Positions 56,262-64,000 of a stretch of DNA of 64,000 bases are shown here, piece after piece. The stretch comes from an uncultured Campylobacterales bacterium (lineage in GTDB: Bacteria; Campylobacterota; Campylobacteria; Campylobacterales; Arcobacteraceae). The DNA lies in NCBI GenBank assembly GCA_947494995.1, contig CANLWY010000001.1, positions 434,001 to 498,000 of the forward strand, given 5' to 3'. The notes beneath the pieces were generated by a model, which saw only the letters and a list, made by a program, of their open reading frames with translations, was not told where the DNA came from and did not search any database. Each line of letters starts with the position of its first letter. Position 1 is the first letter of the stretch. The translations under genes and the position numbers were made by a program.

Positions 56262-57588
56262 ACTTTACACTCTTAAAATATCTGTTTGTTTCTTCAGAAA
56301 CAATTTTTGATAATAGAAGTAAGGCAATTAAGTTTGGTATTGCCATAAGACCATTTGCAAGGTCTGAGAAGTTCCATACTAGTTTAAGTTCTGTCATTGC
56401 ACCAACTACAATAAAACTTACAAAAACTATTCTATATAGTTTGATTGATTTATCTCCAAAGATATATTCAAAGGCTCTCTCTCCATAATATGACCATCCA
56501 AGAATTGTAGAGTAACCAAAAAGAACAGTTGCAAAAACTACAACAATTGCTCCAAAGTCACCTAAGAAGAATTGGAAACTTTTTAGTGTTAGCTCTCCTG
56601 CACTTCCCCCTGTAGTCCAAACTGGTGCCATAAGAATAATAAGTGCTGTCATTGTACAAACAATTAGTGTATCTATAAATGTTTGAGTCATAGATACAAG
56701 AGCTTGTTTCGCGGGATCACTAGTTTTTGCTGCTGCTGCTGCAATTGGAGCAGAACCTAATCCTGATTCATTTGAGAAAACACCTCTTGCAATACCATAT
56801 CTAATAGCAGCTGCAACTGCTGCCCCTGCAAATCCACCACCTGCTGCAATTGGATGGAACGCATGATAAAAGATAAGTCCAAAGGCATCTGCAACTTTAT
56901 CAAAGTTAGTTATTATGATTAGTAAAGCAGTTGCAAGATAAACAACAATCATAAATGGAATTAGATACTGAGTAGTTTTTCCTATTGATTTAATACCACC
57001 AATAACAACAAAAGATGTAATTGTTAAAAGTACAATACCTGTAAGCCACATAGGAACATCAAACTGTGATGATAAAGCATTTGCAACGGCATTTGCTTGA
57101 GTCATATTACCAATACCAAATGAAGCTAAAACTGTAAATAATGCAAATAAAGTTGCAAGAACAGGCATATTTAAACCTTTAGAAAGGTAGTACATAGGAC
57201 CACCTTTATATCCATTCTCTCCTTTTTCTCTATATTTAACAGCTAAAATTGCTTCAGAGTATTTTGTTGCCATTCCAACAAGTCCTGTAACCCACATCCA
57301 AAATACAGCTCCAGGTCCACCAAAAGTTATGGCCGTTGCAACACCAACAATATTACCAATACCAACAGTAGCAGCTAGAGCTGTCATAAGAGCCTGAAAG
57401 TGTGTAATATCTCCCTCTGCATCTTTCTCTTTTACAAAAATCAATTTAATTGCATGACCAAGTGCCCAAAACTGCATACCTTTAAGTATAATTGTTAGGT
57501 ATACTCCTGTACCAACAAGAAGTACTAACATTGGTACTCCCCATACAAATCCAGATGCACTGGAAATAAAACTGTCTAAACTCTGCAT
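56260..57588 (-). CDS. Alanine/glycine:cation symporter (AGCS family)
   Basis: 442-residue sodium- or proton-coupled amino acid symporter with about ten helices. Family signatures are GNIVGVATAITFGGPGAVFWMW near residue 75, GPMYYLSKGL near residue 130 and GVFSNESGLGSAPIAAAAAKT near residue 265. It imports alanine or glycine; glutamine carriers of the same family cannot be excluded. It stands alone, flanked by identical short palindromes. Confidence 0.92.
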   Translation of the reverse strand: MQSLDSFISSASGFVWGVPMLVLLVGTGVYLTIILKGMQFWALGHAIKLIFVKEKDAEGDITHFQALMTALAATVGIGNIVGVATAITFGGPGAVFWMWVTGLVGMATKYSEAILAVKYREKGENGYKGGPMYYLSKGLNMPVLATLFALFTVLASFGIGNMTQANAVANALSSQFDVPMWLTGIVLLTITSFVVIGGIKSIGKTTQYLIPFMIVVYLATALLIIITNFDKVADAFGLIFYHAFHPIAAGGGFAGAAVAAAIRYGIARGVFSNESGLGSAPIAAAAAKTSDPAKQALVSMTQTFIDTLIVCTMTALIILMAPVWTTGGSAGELTLKSFQFFLGDFGAIVVVFATVLFGYSTILGWSYYGERAFEYIFGDKSIKLYRIVFVSFIVVGAMTELKLVWNFSDLANGLMAIPNLIALLLLSKIVSEETNRYFKSVK

Positions 57589-57628
57589 TAATTGTCCTTC
57601 ACAATAAAAACGTTATAATATCTTAAAG

Positions 57629-57662
57629 TTAGTTAAAATTTATTAAATAGTTATTTAACTAA
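57629..57662. repeat. Inverted repeat between symporter and trxB genes
   Basis: TTAGTTAAA and TTTAACTAA, 9 bp arms with a 16-base spacer, about 40 bases upstream of the symporter start. Possible operator for that gene. Confidence 0.4.
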
Positions 57663-57670
57663 AGCATTTA

Positions 57671-57685
57671 TATAGAAAATCTATA
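57671..57685. repeat. 15-base palindrome, second copy
   Basis: TATAGAAAATCTATA, a hairpin-forming palindrome identical to 56245-56259 on the other side of the symporter gene. The remaining bases to trxB show no gene. Confidence 0.55.
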
Positions 57686-57842
57686 GTTTAATTCAATAAA
57701 AATTACTAAAAGAAAAATATTATTAATTAGAATCATTTAACCTTTTACTTAACAAAGTTTGAGTATTATTATGCCCTTAATAAACAAGTGCATGTTATTG
57801 ATTATATTTTCATTTGGTATAAACAAGAAAGGAAATTTTATT

Positions 57843-58772
57843 ATGTTAGATTTAGCAATTATTGGTGGAGGTCCTGCAGGACTTACAGCAGGTTTATACG
57901 CAACAAGAGGTGGTTTAAAAAACGTAACAATGTTTGAAATGGGAATGCCTGGTGGTCAAATCACAGGTTCTTCTGAAATTGAAAACTATCCAGGTCAAGG
58001 GAATGTAATGTCTGGTATGGAGCTTATGCAAAATTGGCCAGAGCAAGCTATGAAATTTGGACTTAATCACGAAATGAATCAAGTTACGAATGTAACAAAA
58101 GATGGTGATGTTTTTACAGTAGAAACAGCTGATGGAAACAAACAAGAAGCAAAAGCAGTTCTACTTGCAACGGGTTCTGTTCCCAGACGTGCAGGATTTA
58201 AAGGTGAAGATGAGTTTTTTGGTAGAGGTATTTCTACTTGTGCAACTTGTGATGGATTTTTCTATAAAGGGAAAGAAGTAGCTGTAGTAGGTGGTGGAGA
58301 CTCTGCCTTAGAAGAAGCTGTATACCTTTCAAAAATTTGTTCTAAAGTATATTTAGTACATAGAAGAGATACATATAGAGCAGCACCTTCAACTATTGAG
58401 CATATGAAAGCTGCCCAAAATATTGAAGAAGTTACTAGTGTAGATGTTGAAGAAGTATATGGTGATGCAATGGGTGTTACTGGACTTAAAGTAAAATCAA
58501 AAGAGAATGGTGAGATTAGAGATTTACCAACACCAGGTGTATTTGTATTCGTTGGACGTGATGTATTAAACGACCCATTAAAACAAGAAGATGGATCTTT
58601 CCTTTGCGATACTAATGAACAAGGTGAGATTATCGTAGATTTAAAAATGAAAACAAATGTACCAGGACTTTATGCTGCTGGTGATGTAAGAATAGATGCA
58701 GCAAAACAAGTTGTTTGTGCAGCTGGTGATGGTGCTACTGCTGCAGTTGATATTATTGAGTATGTTGGATAA
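57843..58772 (+). CDS. trxB: Thioredoxin reductase (NADPH)
   Basis: 309-residue flavoprotein that reduces thioredoxin. FAD motif [17 protein letters not shown] at the N-terminus, redox pair CATCDG, NADPH motif [15 protein letters not shown] and FAD-closing GLYAAGDVR. The ATG giving MLDLAII was chosen because AAAGGA precedes it and the FAD motif then falls at the family position; the longer frame adds 28 unlikely residues. Probably cotranscribed with dapB (27-base gap). Confidence 0.95.
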   Translation: MLDLAIIGGGPAGLTAGLYATRGGLKNVTMFEMGMPGGQITGSSEIENYPGQGNVMSGMELMQNWPEQAMKFGLNHEMNQVTNVTKDGDVFTVETADGNKQEAKAVLLATGSVPRRAGFKGEDEFFGRGISTCATCDGFFYKGKEVAVVGGGDSALEEAVYLSKICSKVYLVHRRDTYRAAPSTIEHMKAAQNIEEVTSVDVEEVYGDAMGVTGLKVKSKENGEIRDLPTPGVFVFVGRDVLNDPLKQEDGSFLCDTNEQGEIIVDLKMKTNVPGLYAAGDVRIDAAKQVVCAAGDGATAAVDIIEYVG

Positions 58773-58799
58773 AAGAAAGTAAAAAGGAAATATTTTATT

Positions 58800-59573
58800 A
58801 TGATTAATGTAGGTATTGTAGGAAGTACAGGAAGAGTTGGTTCATTATTAATTGATGATTTAGCAACAGAGAGCGAAGCAAAATTATCAGCTTGCCATGT
58901 TTTTGATGAATTAAAAAAACCTGTTCCAGAAGGAACAGTTGTTACAAATGATATGAAAACTCTTTTAGAATCTTCTGATGTAATTATTGATTTTAGTGCG
59001 CCTGTTGCTACACAAAGTTTGCTTGAAGAAATTGTTGAAAATGGTGGTAATAAACCACTTGTTATAGCAACAACAGGGTTTAATAAACATCAACAAAACC
59101 TATTAATTGAAGCTTCTAAAAAAGTTCCAGTTTTATATGCAACTAACATGAGTTTAGGTGTTGCAGTTTTAAATAAACTTGTATCATTAGCTTCAAAAGC
59201 ACTTAGAGATTTTGATTGTGAAGTAGTTGAGCAACATCACCGATATAAAATTGATTCACCATCAGGAACAGCTTTAACATTAGCAGAACATGCTGCACGT
59301 GCAAGAGATTTAGATTTAGATGCAGTTAGAGTTTCTGGAAGAGATGGAGAAATTGGAGCTAGAACAAAAGACGAAATTGGTGTAATGTCATTAAGAGGTG
59401 GAGACATTGTTGGAAGACATACAGTTGGTTTATACAATGATGGAGAATTCATCGAATTACATCACACTGCAACAGCAAGAAATACTTTTTCTAAAGGTGC
59501 GATAAAAGCTGCTAAATGGTTAGTAAACCAAGAAGCAGGTCTTTACTCAATCAATGACTGTTTAGGTCTATAA
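58800..59573 (+). CDS. dapB: 4-hydroxy-tetrahydrodipicolinate reductase
   Basis: 257-residue enzyme of the lysine/diaminopimelate pathway. N-terminal NAD(P) motif GIVGSTGRVGSLL, then ATTGFN and the catalytic VEQHHRYKIDSPSGTAL with His-His and Lys. AAAGGAAATATTTT precedes the ATG. It supplies the pathway that ends in lysA elsewhere in this window. A hairpin follows before purF. Confidence 0.95.
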   Translation: MINVGIVGSTGRVGSLLIDDLATESEAKLSACHVFDELKKPVPEGTVVTNDMKTLLESSDVIIDFSAPVATQSLLEEIVENGGNKPLVIATTGFNKHQQNLLIEASKKVPVLYATNMSLGVAVLNKLVSLASKALRDFDCEVVEQHHRYKIDSPSGTALTLAEHAARARDLDLDAVRVSGRDGEIGARTKDEIGVMSLRGGDIVGRHTVGLYNDGEFIELHHTATARNTFSKGAIKAAKWLVNQEAGLYSINDCLGL

Positions 59574-59590
59574 TAAAAATTTTAAATATG

Positions 59591-59636
59591 AAGAACGAAA
59601 AGAAATTTGAAGCACTAAAGTTCACTTTTTGTTCTT
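59591..59636 (+). promoter_or_regulatory. Hairpin in the purF leader / dapB 3' end
   Basis: AAGAACGAAAAG pairs with CTTTTTGTTCTT over 12 bp (one G-U), with a 22-base loop, ending 18 bases before the purF ATG. It may partly terminate trxB-dapB or affect purF translation. Confidence 0.5.
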
Positions 59637-59654
59637 TCAAAAGGGATTAAATAA

Positions 59655-61007
59655 ATGTGTGCAATAGTTGGTATTTATGGAAATGAAAACGCTGCAAGGT
59701 TAGCTTCTTTAGCTCTATTTTCAATGCAACATAGAGGGCAAGAAGCAACTGGTATCTCTTCTTCTAGAGAAGGAAAAATTTATACAAAAAAAGATAGAGG
59801 TTTAGTATCTGAAGTTTTTACTGATGAGGCTTTAGAGTATTTAAAAGGAAATATGGCAATTGGTCATAATAGATACTCAACAGCAGGTGGAGACTCTATT
59901 TTAGATGCACAACCAGTTTATGCAAAATATAAATTAGGTGAAATGTCTATTGTACATAATGGAAATTTAATCAATAAAGATGAAGTTAGAAATCAATTAA
60001 TTGACAATGGTGCAATTTTTCAAACAGGAATGGATACCGAAAATCTAATTCATTTAATAGCAAAGAACACTACAAAAGATAAGTTAAAAGACAGAATCAT
60101 TGATGCCTTAGATAGAACAGTAGGTGCATATTGTTTTATTGTTCAATCTAGAAATAAACAGTTTGTTATTAGAGATAGATATGGTATTAGACCTTTATCT
60201 CTTGGTAAAATTAAAACTGGTGGATATATTGTTGCCTCTGAAACTTGTGCTTTTGAATTAGTAGATGCAGAGTTTGTAAGAGATGTAAATCCAGGAGAAA
60301 TGTTAATCTTCTCAGAACATAATGATGAACCTGAATCAATTCAACTTTTTGAACCAGAGTTTAGACCATGTGCTTTTGAATATGTATATTTTGCAAGACC
60401 TGATTCTGTAATTGATGGTAAAAATGTTTACTCTACTAGAGAGAATATGGGGAAAACTTTAGCTTCAAATGACAATGTAAATGGAATTAAAGTTGATATG
60501 GTTGTTCCTGTTCCAGATTCTGGTGTTCCAGCAGCATTAGGTTATGCAGCGCAGAGTGGAATTCCTTTTAAATATGGAATTATTAGAAATCACTATGTAG
60601 GAAGAACATTTATTGAACCAACTCAAGAGATGAGAAGTTTAAAAGTTAAAATGAAACTTTCTCCTATGAGATCAATGATTGAAGGTAAATCTTTACTTGT
60701 AATTGATGATTCAATTGTAAGAGGAACAACTTCAAAAAGAATAGTTAGAATGCTTAAAGAAGCAGGGGCTAAAGAGGTTCATTTTAGAGTAGCATCTCCA
60801 GAGATTAAGTTCCCTTGTTTTTATGGAATTGATACTCCAAATAAAGAAGAACTTATTTCAAATAATATGACTAAAGAAGAAGTTTGTAAATATATTGAAG
60901 CGGACACTTTAGAGTATCTTACTATTGATGATTTAAGAAATTCAATAGGAAATGATAGAAATTATGCATTAGAAAGCTTTGATGGTGACTATTTCGTTAC
61001 AAAATAA
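59655..61007 (+). CDS. purF: Amidophosphoribosyltransferase
   Basis: First committed enzyme of purine synthesis, 450 residues. The nucleophile is Cys2 after Met removal (MCAIVGIYG), so no propeptide is present. The glutaminase domain has GHNRYSTAG and GMDTENL; the phosphoribosyltransferase domain has the PRPP motif LLVIDDSIVRGTTSK and VPVPDSGVPAALGYA. No Cys-rich Fe-S ligand set of the Bacillus type was obvious. AAAAGGGA serves as ribosome site. Confidence 0.96.
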   Translation: MCAIVGIYGNENAARLASLALFSMQHRGQEATGISSSREGKIYTKKDRGLVSEVFTDEALEYLKGNMAIGHNRYSTAGGDSILDAQPVYAKYKLGEMSIVHNGNLINKDEVRNQLIDNGAIFQTGMDTENLIHLIAKNTTKDKLKDRIIDALDRTVGAYCFIVQSRNKQFVIRDRYGIRPLSLGKIKTGGYIVASETCAFELVDAEFVRDVNPGEMLIFSEHNDEPESIQLFEPEFRPCAFEYVYFARPDSVIDGKNVYSTRENMGKTLASNDNVNGIKVDMVVPVPDSGVPAALGYAAQSGIPFKYGIIRNHYVGRTFIEPTQEMRSLKVKMKLSPMRSMIEGKSLLVIDDSIVRGTTSKRIVRMLKEAGAKEVHFRVASPEIKFPCFYGIDTPNKEELISNNMTKEEVCKYIEADTLEYLTIDDLRNSIGNDRNYALESFDGDYFVTK

Positions 61008-61014
61008 AGCAAAC

Positions 61015-61986
61015 TTGAAAAATAAATATAAAAATAAAGAAGTACTTACTATTGGTAGGTACTTTAGAAAAAAATTTGGTGAAACAGTTTATAAGGTTCC
61101 CATATCAATATCAGGATTTACTTGTCCAAATATTGATGGAACAGTTGCAAAGGGTGGTTGTACCTTTTGTGAAAATGACTCTTTTTCACCAAACTTACAA
61201 GAAAGAAAACCAACATTTAAACTAAACCCAAGAGTAAATGAAAATCCATTTTTAGACAAACAGTTACAACAACTTCAGATGCAGTTTGAAGCTACTAGAG
61301 AAAGATTGGAAAATAAATTTGGAACAAAAAAATATATAGTATATTTTCAATCATTTACAAATACATACGCTCCCCTTGAAACTTTAAAAGCTTTATATAC
61401 AAAGGCTTTATCTTTTGACAATGTAATAGGGCTTTCAATAGGTACAAGAACAGATTGTATGACAGATGAAATTCTAGATTTTTTAGTAGAGTTAAATAAA
61501 GAAAAAGAGATTTGGGTTGAGTATGGAATTCAATCTTTTTATGATAATACTTTAGAAAAAATAAATCGTGGTGATGATGCTAATTCCATGAGAAAATGGA
61601 TAAAAAAAACAAAAGATAGGCAATTAAAGGTTTGTGGTCATCTTATTTATGGATTACCTGGTGAAAATCAAGAAATGATGTTGGATAGTTTTAATAAAAC
61701 ACTTGAGTTAAATGTTGATTCAATTAAATTTCATCCTTTATATGTAGTAAAAAATACACTTTTAACTCGTGATTATAAAAAAGGTCATTTTACACCTATT
61801 ACTGAAGAACTTTATATAGATACAGTTGTAAAATCAATTAAAAAACTTCCTACTAATGTATCTGTTCAAAGGGTAACTGCTGGAATAGATGATAGTACTT
61901 TATTATCTCCTCAATGGTGTAGAAATAAACATCAACAAATTGAAAAAATTAAAAAAGCTTTGATTAAAGAAGGGTTAAAATACTAA
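61015..61986 (+). CDS. Radical SAM protein, YhcC/TIGR01212 family
   Basis: 323 residues. The [4Fe-4S]/SAM Cys motif is CPNIDGTVAKGGCTFC (CX11CX2C), the same spacing as E. coli YhcC. Further family blocks are IVYFQSFTNTYAPL, EYGIQSFYDNTLEKINRG and HLIYGLPGE. I placed the start at a TTG 7 bases after purF, giving MKNKYKNKE; a TTG/ATG 33-36 bases upstream, within purF, is possible. Neither has a strong ribosome site. The substrate is not known. Confidence 0.85.
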   Translation: MKNKYKNKEVLTIGRYFRKKFGETVYKVPISISGFTCPNIDGTVAKGGCTFCENDSFSPNLQERKPTFKLNPRVNENPFLDKQLQQLQMQFEATRERLENKFGTKKYIVYFQSFTNTYAPLETLKALYTKALSFDNVIGLSIGTRTDCMTDEILDFLVELNKEKEIWVEYGIQSFYDNTLEKINRGDDANSMRKWIKKTKDRQLKVCGHLIYGLPGENQEMMLDSFNKTLELNVDSIKFHPLYVVKNTLLTRDYKKGHFTPITEELYIDTVVKSIKKLPTNVSVQRVTAGIDDSTLLSPQWCRNKHQQIEKIKKALIKEGLKY

Positions 61987-62004
61987 GAGAAATCTCTTAG
62001 TATT
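61979..62004. terminator. Bidirectional terminator between the YhcC-like gene and the LysR gene
   Basis: AATACTAAGAG and CTCTTAGTATT, an 11 bp stem with an AAAT loop, followed by ATGCTTTTATTTTTA on the plus strand. Both flanking stop codons fall in or at the stem. Confidence 0.8.
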
Positions 62005-62902
62005 ATGCTTTTATTTTTAATAGATAGTCAACTACATTTTCAATAAATGCATCATGCTTTCTATCTTTTCTATATGCTATATATAGTTTTCTACTCATTT
62101 TATGATTACCAATTCTTGATTCATAAAGTGCACCAGCTTTTATTAGTGTTTCAATAGCATTTCTTGATACAATAGAAACCGTTGGTGTTTCATTTTTATC
62201 TGAGTGTAAAACAGTCTGAACAATTGTTGTAGCACTTGTTACTTCACTAGTTACATCAAATGTATCACAATCAGGATAGTTAGCCTTCTCTAATGACTCT
62301 TTAAAGATTATTCTTGTGTGAGAATCAGGGTTTCTACAAACCCACTTATATGATAATAAATCTGCAGCTTTTGCTTTTGCAGGTAATTCTTGGTTTGAAA
62401 AAATTACAATTTCATCATCCATCCATTCTCTATAAATGATATCATCATCAGGGATATAGTTTTCAACTAACGCCATATCAATTTTTTTATCAAGTAAATC
62501 TTCAATTGCTTTATGAGAAACTGAAACATTTATAGAAACATCATTGTTAATATTTTCTTTTAAGTTATTTAAAAATCTTGGCAAGATGTAATTTCCAATA
62601 ATAAATGAAGCACCAAATACAAAAGTCACATCTTTATTCATAATTTTTAATAGCTCTTTTTCGCCATTATTAACGCATCTTTCAATCTTTTGTGCAATGG
62701 CATATAGCATTTGACCTTCTTTTGTAAGTCTAATACCATTTTTCTTTCTATCTACAACTTGGACATCTAAATAATCTTCAATAAACTTCATCTGCTGTGT
62801 TACAGCAGGTTGTGAAATTCCAAGTTTTGCAGAGGCTTTTGAGAAAGATTTTTCTCTTACGACTGTTAGGAAAGTCTCTAGTTTTGCAAAATCTGTTAAC
62901 AT
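62003..62902 (-). CDS. LysR-family transcriptional regulator
   Basis: 299 residues. N-terminal winged helix-turn-helix (residues about 5-65: FLTVVREKSFSKASAKLGIS then QPAVTQQMKFIEDYL) and a C-terminal effector-binding domain (about 90-295). It faces away from the helicase gene across 152 bases, where its own operator would lie. The effector and targets cannot be read; no metabolic gene is divergent to it, so autoregulation or distant targets are likely. Confidence 0.9.
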   Translation of the reverse strand: MLTDFAKLETFLTVVREKSFSKASAKLGISQPAVTQQMKFIEDYLDVQVVDRKKNGIRLTKEGQMLYAIAQKIERCVNNGEKELLKIMNKDVTFVFGASFIIGNYILPRFLNNLKENINNDVSINVSVSHKAIEDLLDKKIDMALVENYIPDDDIIYREWMDDEIVIFSNQELPAKAKAADLLSYKWVCRNPDSHTRIIFKESLEKANYPDCDTFDVTSEVTSATTIVQTVLHSDKNETPTVSIVSRNAIETLIKAGALYESRIGNHKMSRKLYIAYRKDRKHDAFIENVVDYLLKIKA

Positions 62903-62995
62903 CTTTGTATACCTTTAATAAAATGTAATGATTATAATAACATTTGTTTATAAATAGAAATATTAAGTAACATAAATAATTTATAGAAATTATGG

Positions 62996-63001
62996 TATAA
63001 T
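62996..63001 (+). promoter_or_regulatory. Probable -10 box for the helicase gene
   Basis: TATAAT in TATGGTATAATTTATAT, 53 bases before the ATG. The leader includes AAATCA-T8-TGATTT, a weak hairpin. Confidence 0.55.
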
Positions 63002-63054
63002 TTATATAATATTAAATCATTTTTTTTTGATTTGATGTTTTTATTGGAGAACAA

Positions 63055-64000
63055 ATGTCGGAAAATTTTTTAAATTCATTAAATGAATCGCAACAGGATG
63101 CAGCCCAGCATATAGATGGTTCTTTGCTTATTTTAGCAGGAGCTGGTTCAGGTAAAACAAAAACTATTACAACAAGATTAGCATACCTTATATCTATTGG
63201 AATTGATCCAAGTTCAATTTTAACTCTTACCTTTACAAATAAAGCAGCTTCAGAGATGAGAGAAAGAGCTTATTCTATGATAGATACATCGACTATTAAC
63301 ACTCCACCTCTTCTTTGTACATTTCATAAGTTTGGATTACTTTTTCTTAAATTTAATATGAGTGAATTAGGAAGAAAAAATTCATTTATAATTATTGATA
63401 ATGATGACAAAAAAAGAATTTTAAAGTCTATTGATAAAGAGATAACAACTTCTCTTTTGGTTTCAGAAATCTCAAAATATAAAAATTCACTATTAACTCC
63501 TATAGAAGCTAAAGCTGCTGCTCAACTTAAACTTTATCAGCAAATTGCTGATGTTTATGAAAAGTATGAAGCATATTTATTAAAAAACAATTTAGTAGAT
63601 TTTGATGATCTACTTCTTCTACCCTATAGAATTTTACAAAAAAATGAAGATTTAGCAAAAGAAATTAGCCAAAAATATCAATATGTAATGGTGGATGAGT
63701 ATCAAGATACTAATGAACTTCAATATAAACTATTAAGAAAACTTTGTACGACACATAACAATCTTTGTGTAGTTGGTGATGATGATCAATCTATTTATGG
63801 ATGGAGAGGTGCAACAATTAAAAATATTTTAAATTTTGCAGAGCACTTTGAAGGAACTAAAGTAGTAAAACTAGAAGATAACTATAGATCAACAAATACA
63901 ATATTAGAACATGCAAATCAATTAATAGAGCATAATAGAGATAGATTAGGAAAACTTTTAAAAGGAACTAGAACTAAAGGTAATAGTGTTAAGGTTTATG
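63055..64000 (+). CDS. UvrD/PcrA/Rep-type ATP-dependent DNA helicase, 3'-truncated by window edge
   Basis: The frame runs from an ATG with GGAG upstream to the last base without a stop (315 codons seen). SF1 helicase motifs appear in order: Q-motif LNESQQDAA, Walker A AGAGSGKTKTITTRLAYLI, motif Ia LTFTNKAASEMRER, Walker B with VDEYQDTNELQY, motif III GDDDQSIYGWRGA and motif IV EDNYRST. It unwinds DNA 3' to 5' in repair or replication restart. UvrD, PcrA and Rep cannot be separated from this part. Confidence 0.93.
   Translation, partial: MSENFLNSLNESQQDAAQHIDGSLLILAGAGSGKTKTITTRLAYLISIGIDPSSILTLTFTNKAASEMRERAYSMIDTSTINTPPLLCTFHKFGLLFLKFNMSELGRKNSFIIIDNDDKKRILKSIDKEITTSLLVSEISKYKNSLLTPIEAKAAAQLKLYQQIADVYEKYEAYLLKNNLVDFDDLLLLPYRILQKNEDLAKEISQKYQYVMVDEYQDTNELQYKLLRKLCTTHNNLCVVGDDDQSIYGWRGATIKNILNFAEHFEGTKVVKLEDNYRSTNTILEHANQLIEHNRDRLGKLLKGTRTKGNSVKVY

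Noticed and set aside
57759-57842. N-terminal extension of trxB
   Set aside because: The extra 28 residues precede the FAD motif unlike any family member, and the downstream ATG has AAAGGA.

Overview
The window is a 64 kb, very AT-rich stretch of a Campylobacterota chromosome, most likely from the Arcobacter group (inference). The evidence is a Wolinella/Campylobacter-type frdCAB fumarate reductase, HQW-type histidine kinases, gene pairs familiar from Campylobacter jejuni (pgk-tpiA-fabI next to nadD-rsfS; lysA-HAD-pheA-hisC; maf and alaS) and frequent TTG/GTG starts. No rRNA, tRNA, CRISPR array, transposase or integrase was seen. Both edges cut genes: a plsC-like acyltransferase at the left and a UvrD/PcrA-type helicase at the right.

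Layout. 1-12.9 kb is core metabolism: plsC, crcB, tatA, argS, nadD-rsfS, pgk-tpiA-fabI and the lysA-HAD-pheA-hisC-dxs run. 12.9-23.6 kb is a complete-looking tad (Flp) pilus locus on the minus strand: two flp pilins, a tadV peptidase, a large TadE/G-like protein, tadZ, tadA, tadB, tadC, cpaB, a small TadE-like protein and a secretin. 23.6-32.7 kb is a glycan module: two polytopic GT-C-like proteins, an FAD oxidoreductase, GtrA, a flippase-like protein, two methyltransferases, a GT4 and a DPM1-like GT2. Together these make a roughly 20 kb accessory block between the core genes dxs and maf. 33-42 kb holds two transporters, tandem NlpC/P60 lipoproteins, a CHASE4-GGDEF diguanylate cyclase, a CopD-like protein, alaS and trxA.

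42-56 kb is a C4-dicarboxylate / fumarate respiration region: a DASS transporter, two paralogous sensor kinase-response regulator pairs facing each other tail to tail, dcuA, aspA and frdCAB. The likely logic (inference) is that aspartate or fumarate is imported by Dcu, AspA makes fumarate, Frd reduces it with menaquinol, and the kinases sense a related periplasmic ligand. The frd transcript leader can fold in two mutually exclusive ways, one covering the ribosome binding site. 56-64 kb returns to housekeeping: an alanine/sodium symporter, trxB, dapB, purF, a YhcC-type radical SAM protein, a LysR regulator and the helicase.

Points most worth a second look: the tad prepilins lack the usual Glu-Tyr after the cleavage site and share an Asp signature instead; CpaB carries a C-terminal SH3-like domain; the gapA gene expected between nadD and pgk is missing and a degenerate remnant may remain; the mirrored two-component systems; the frd leader switch; and a 15-base palindrome repeated on both sides of the symporter gene.
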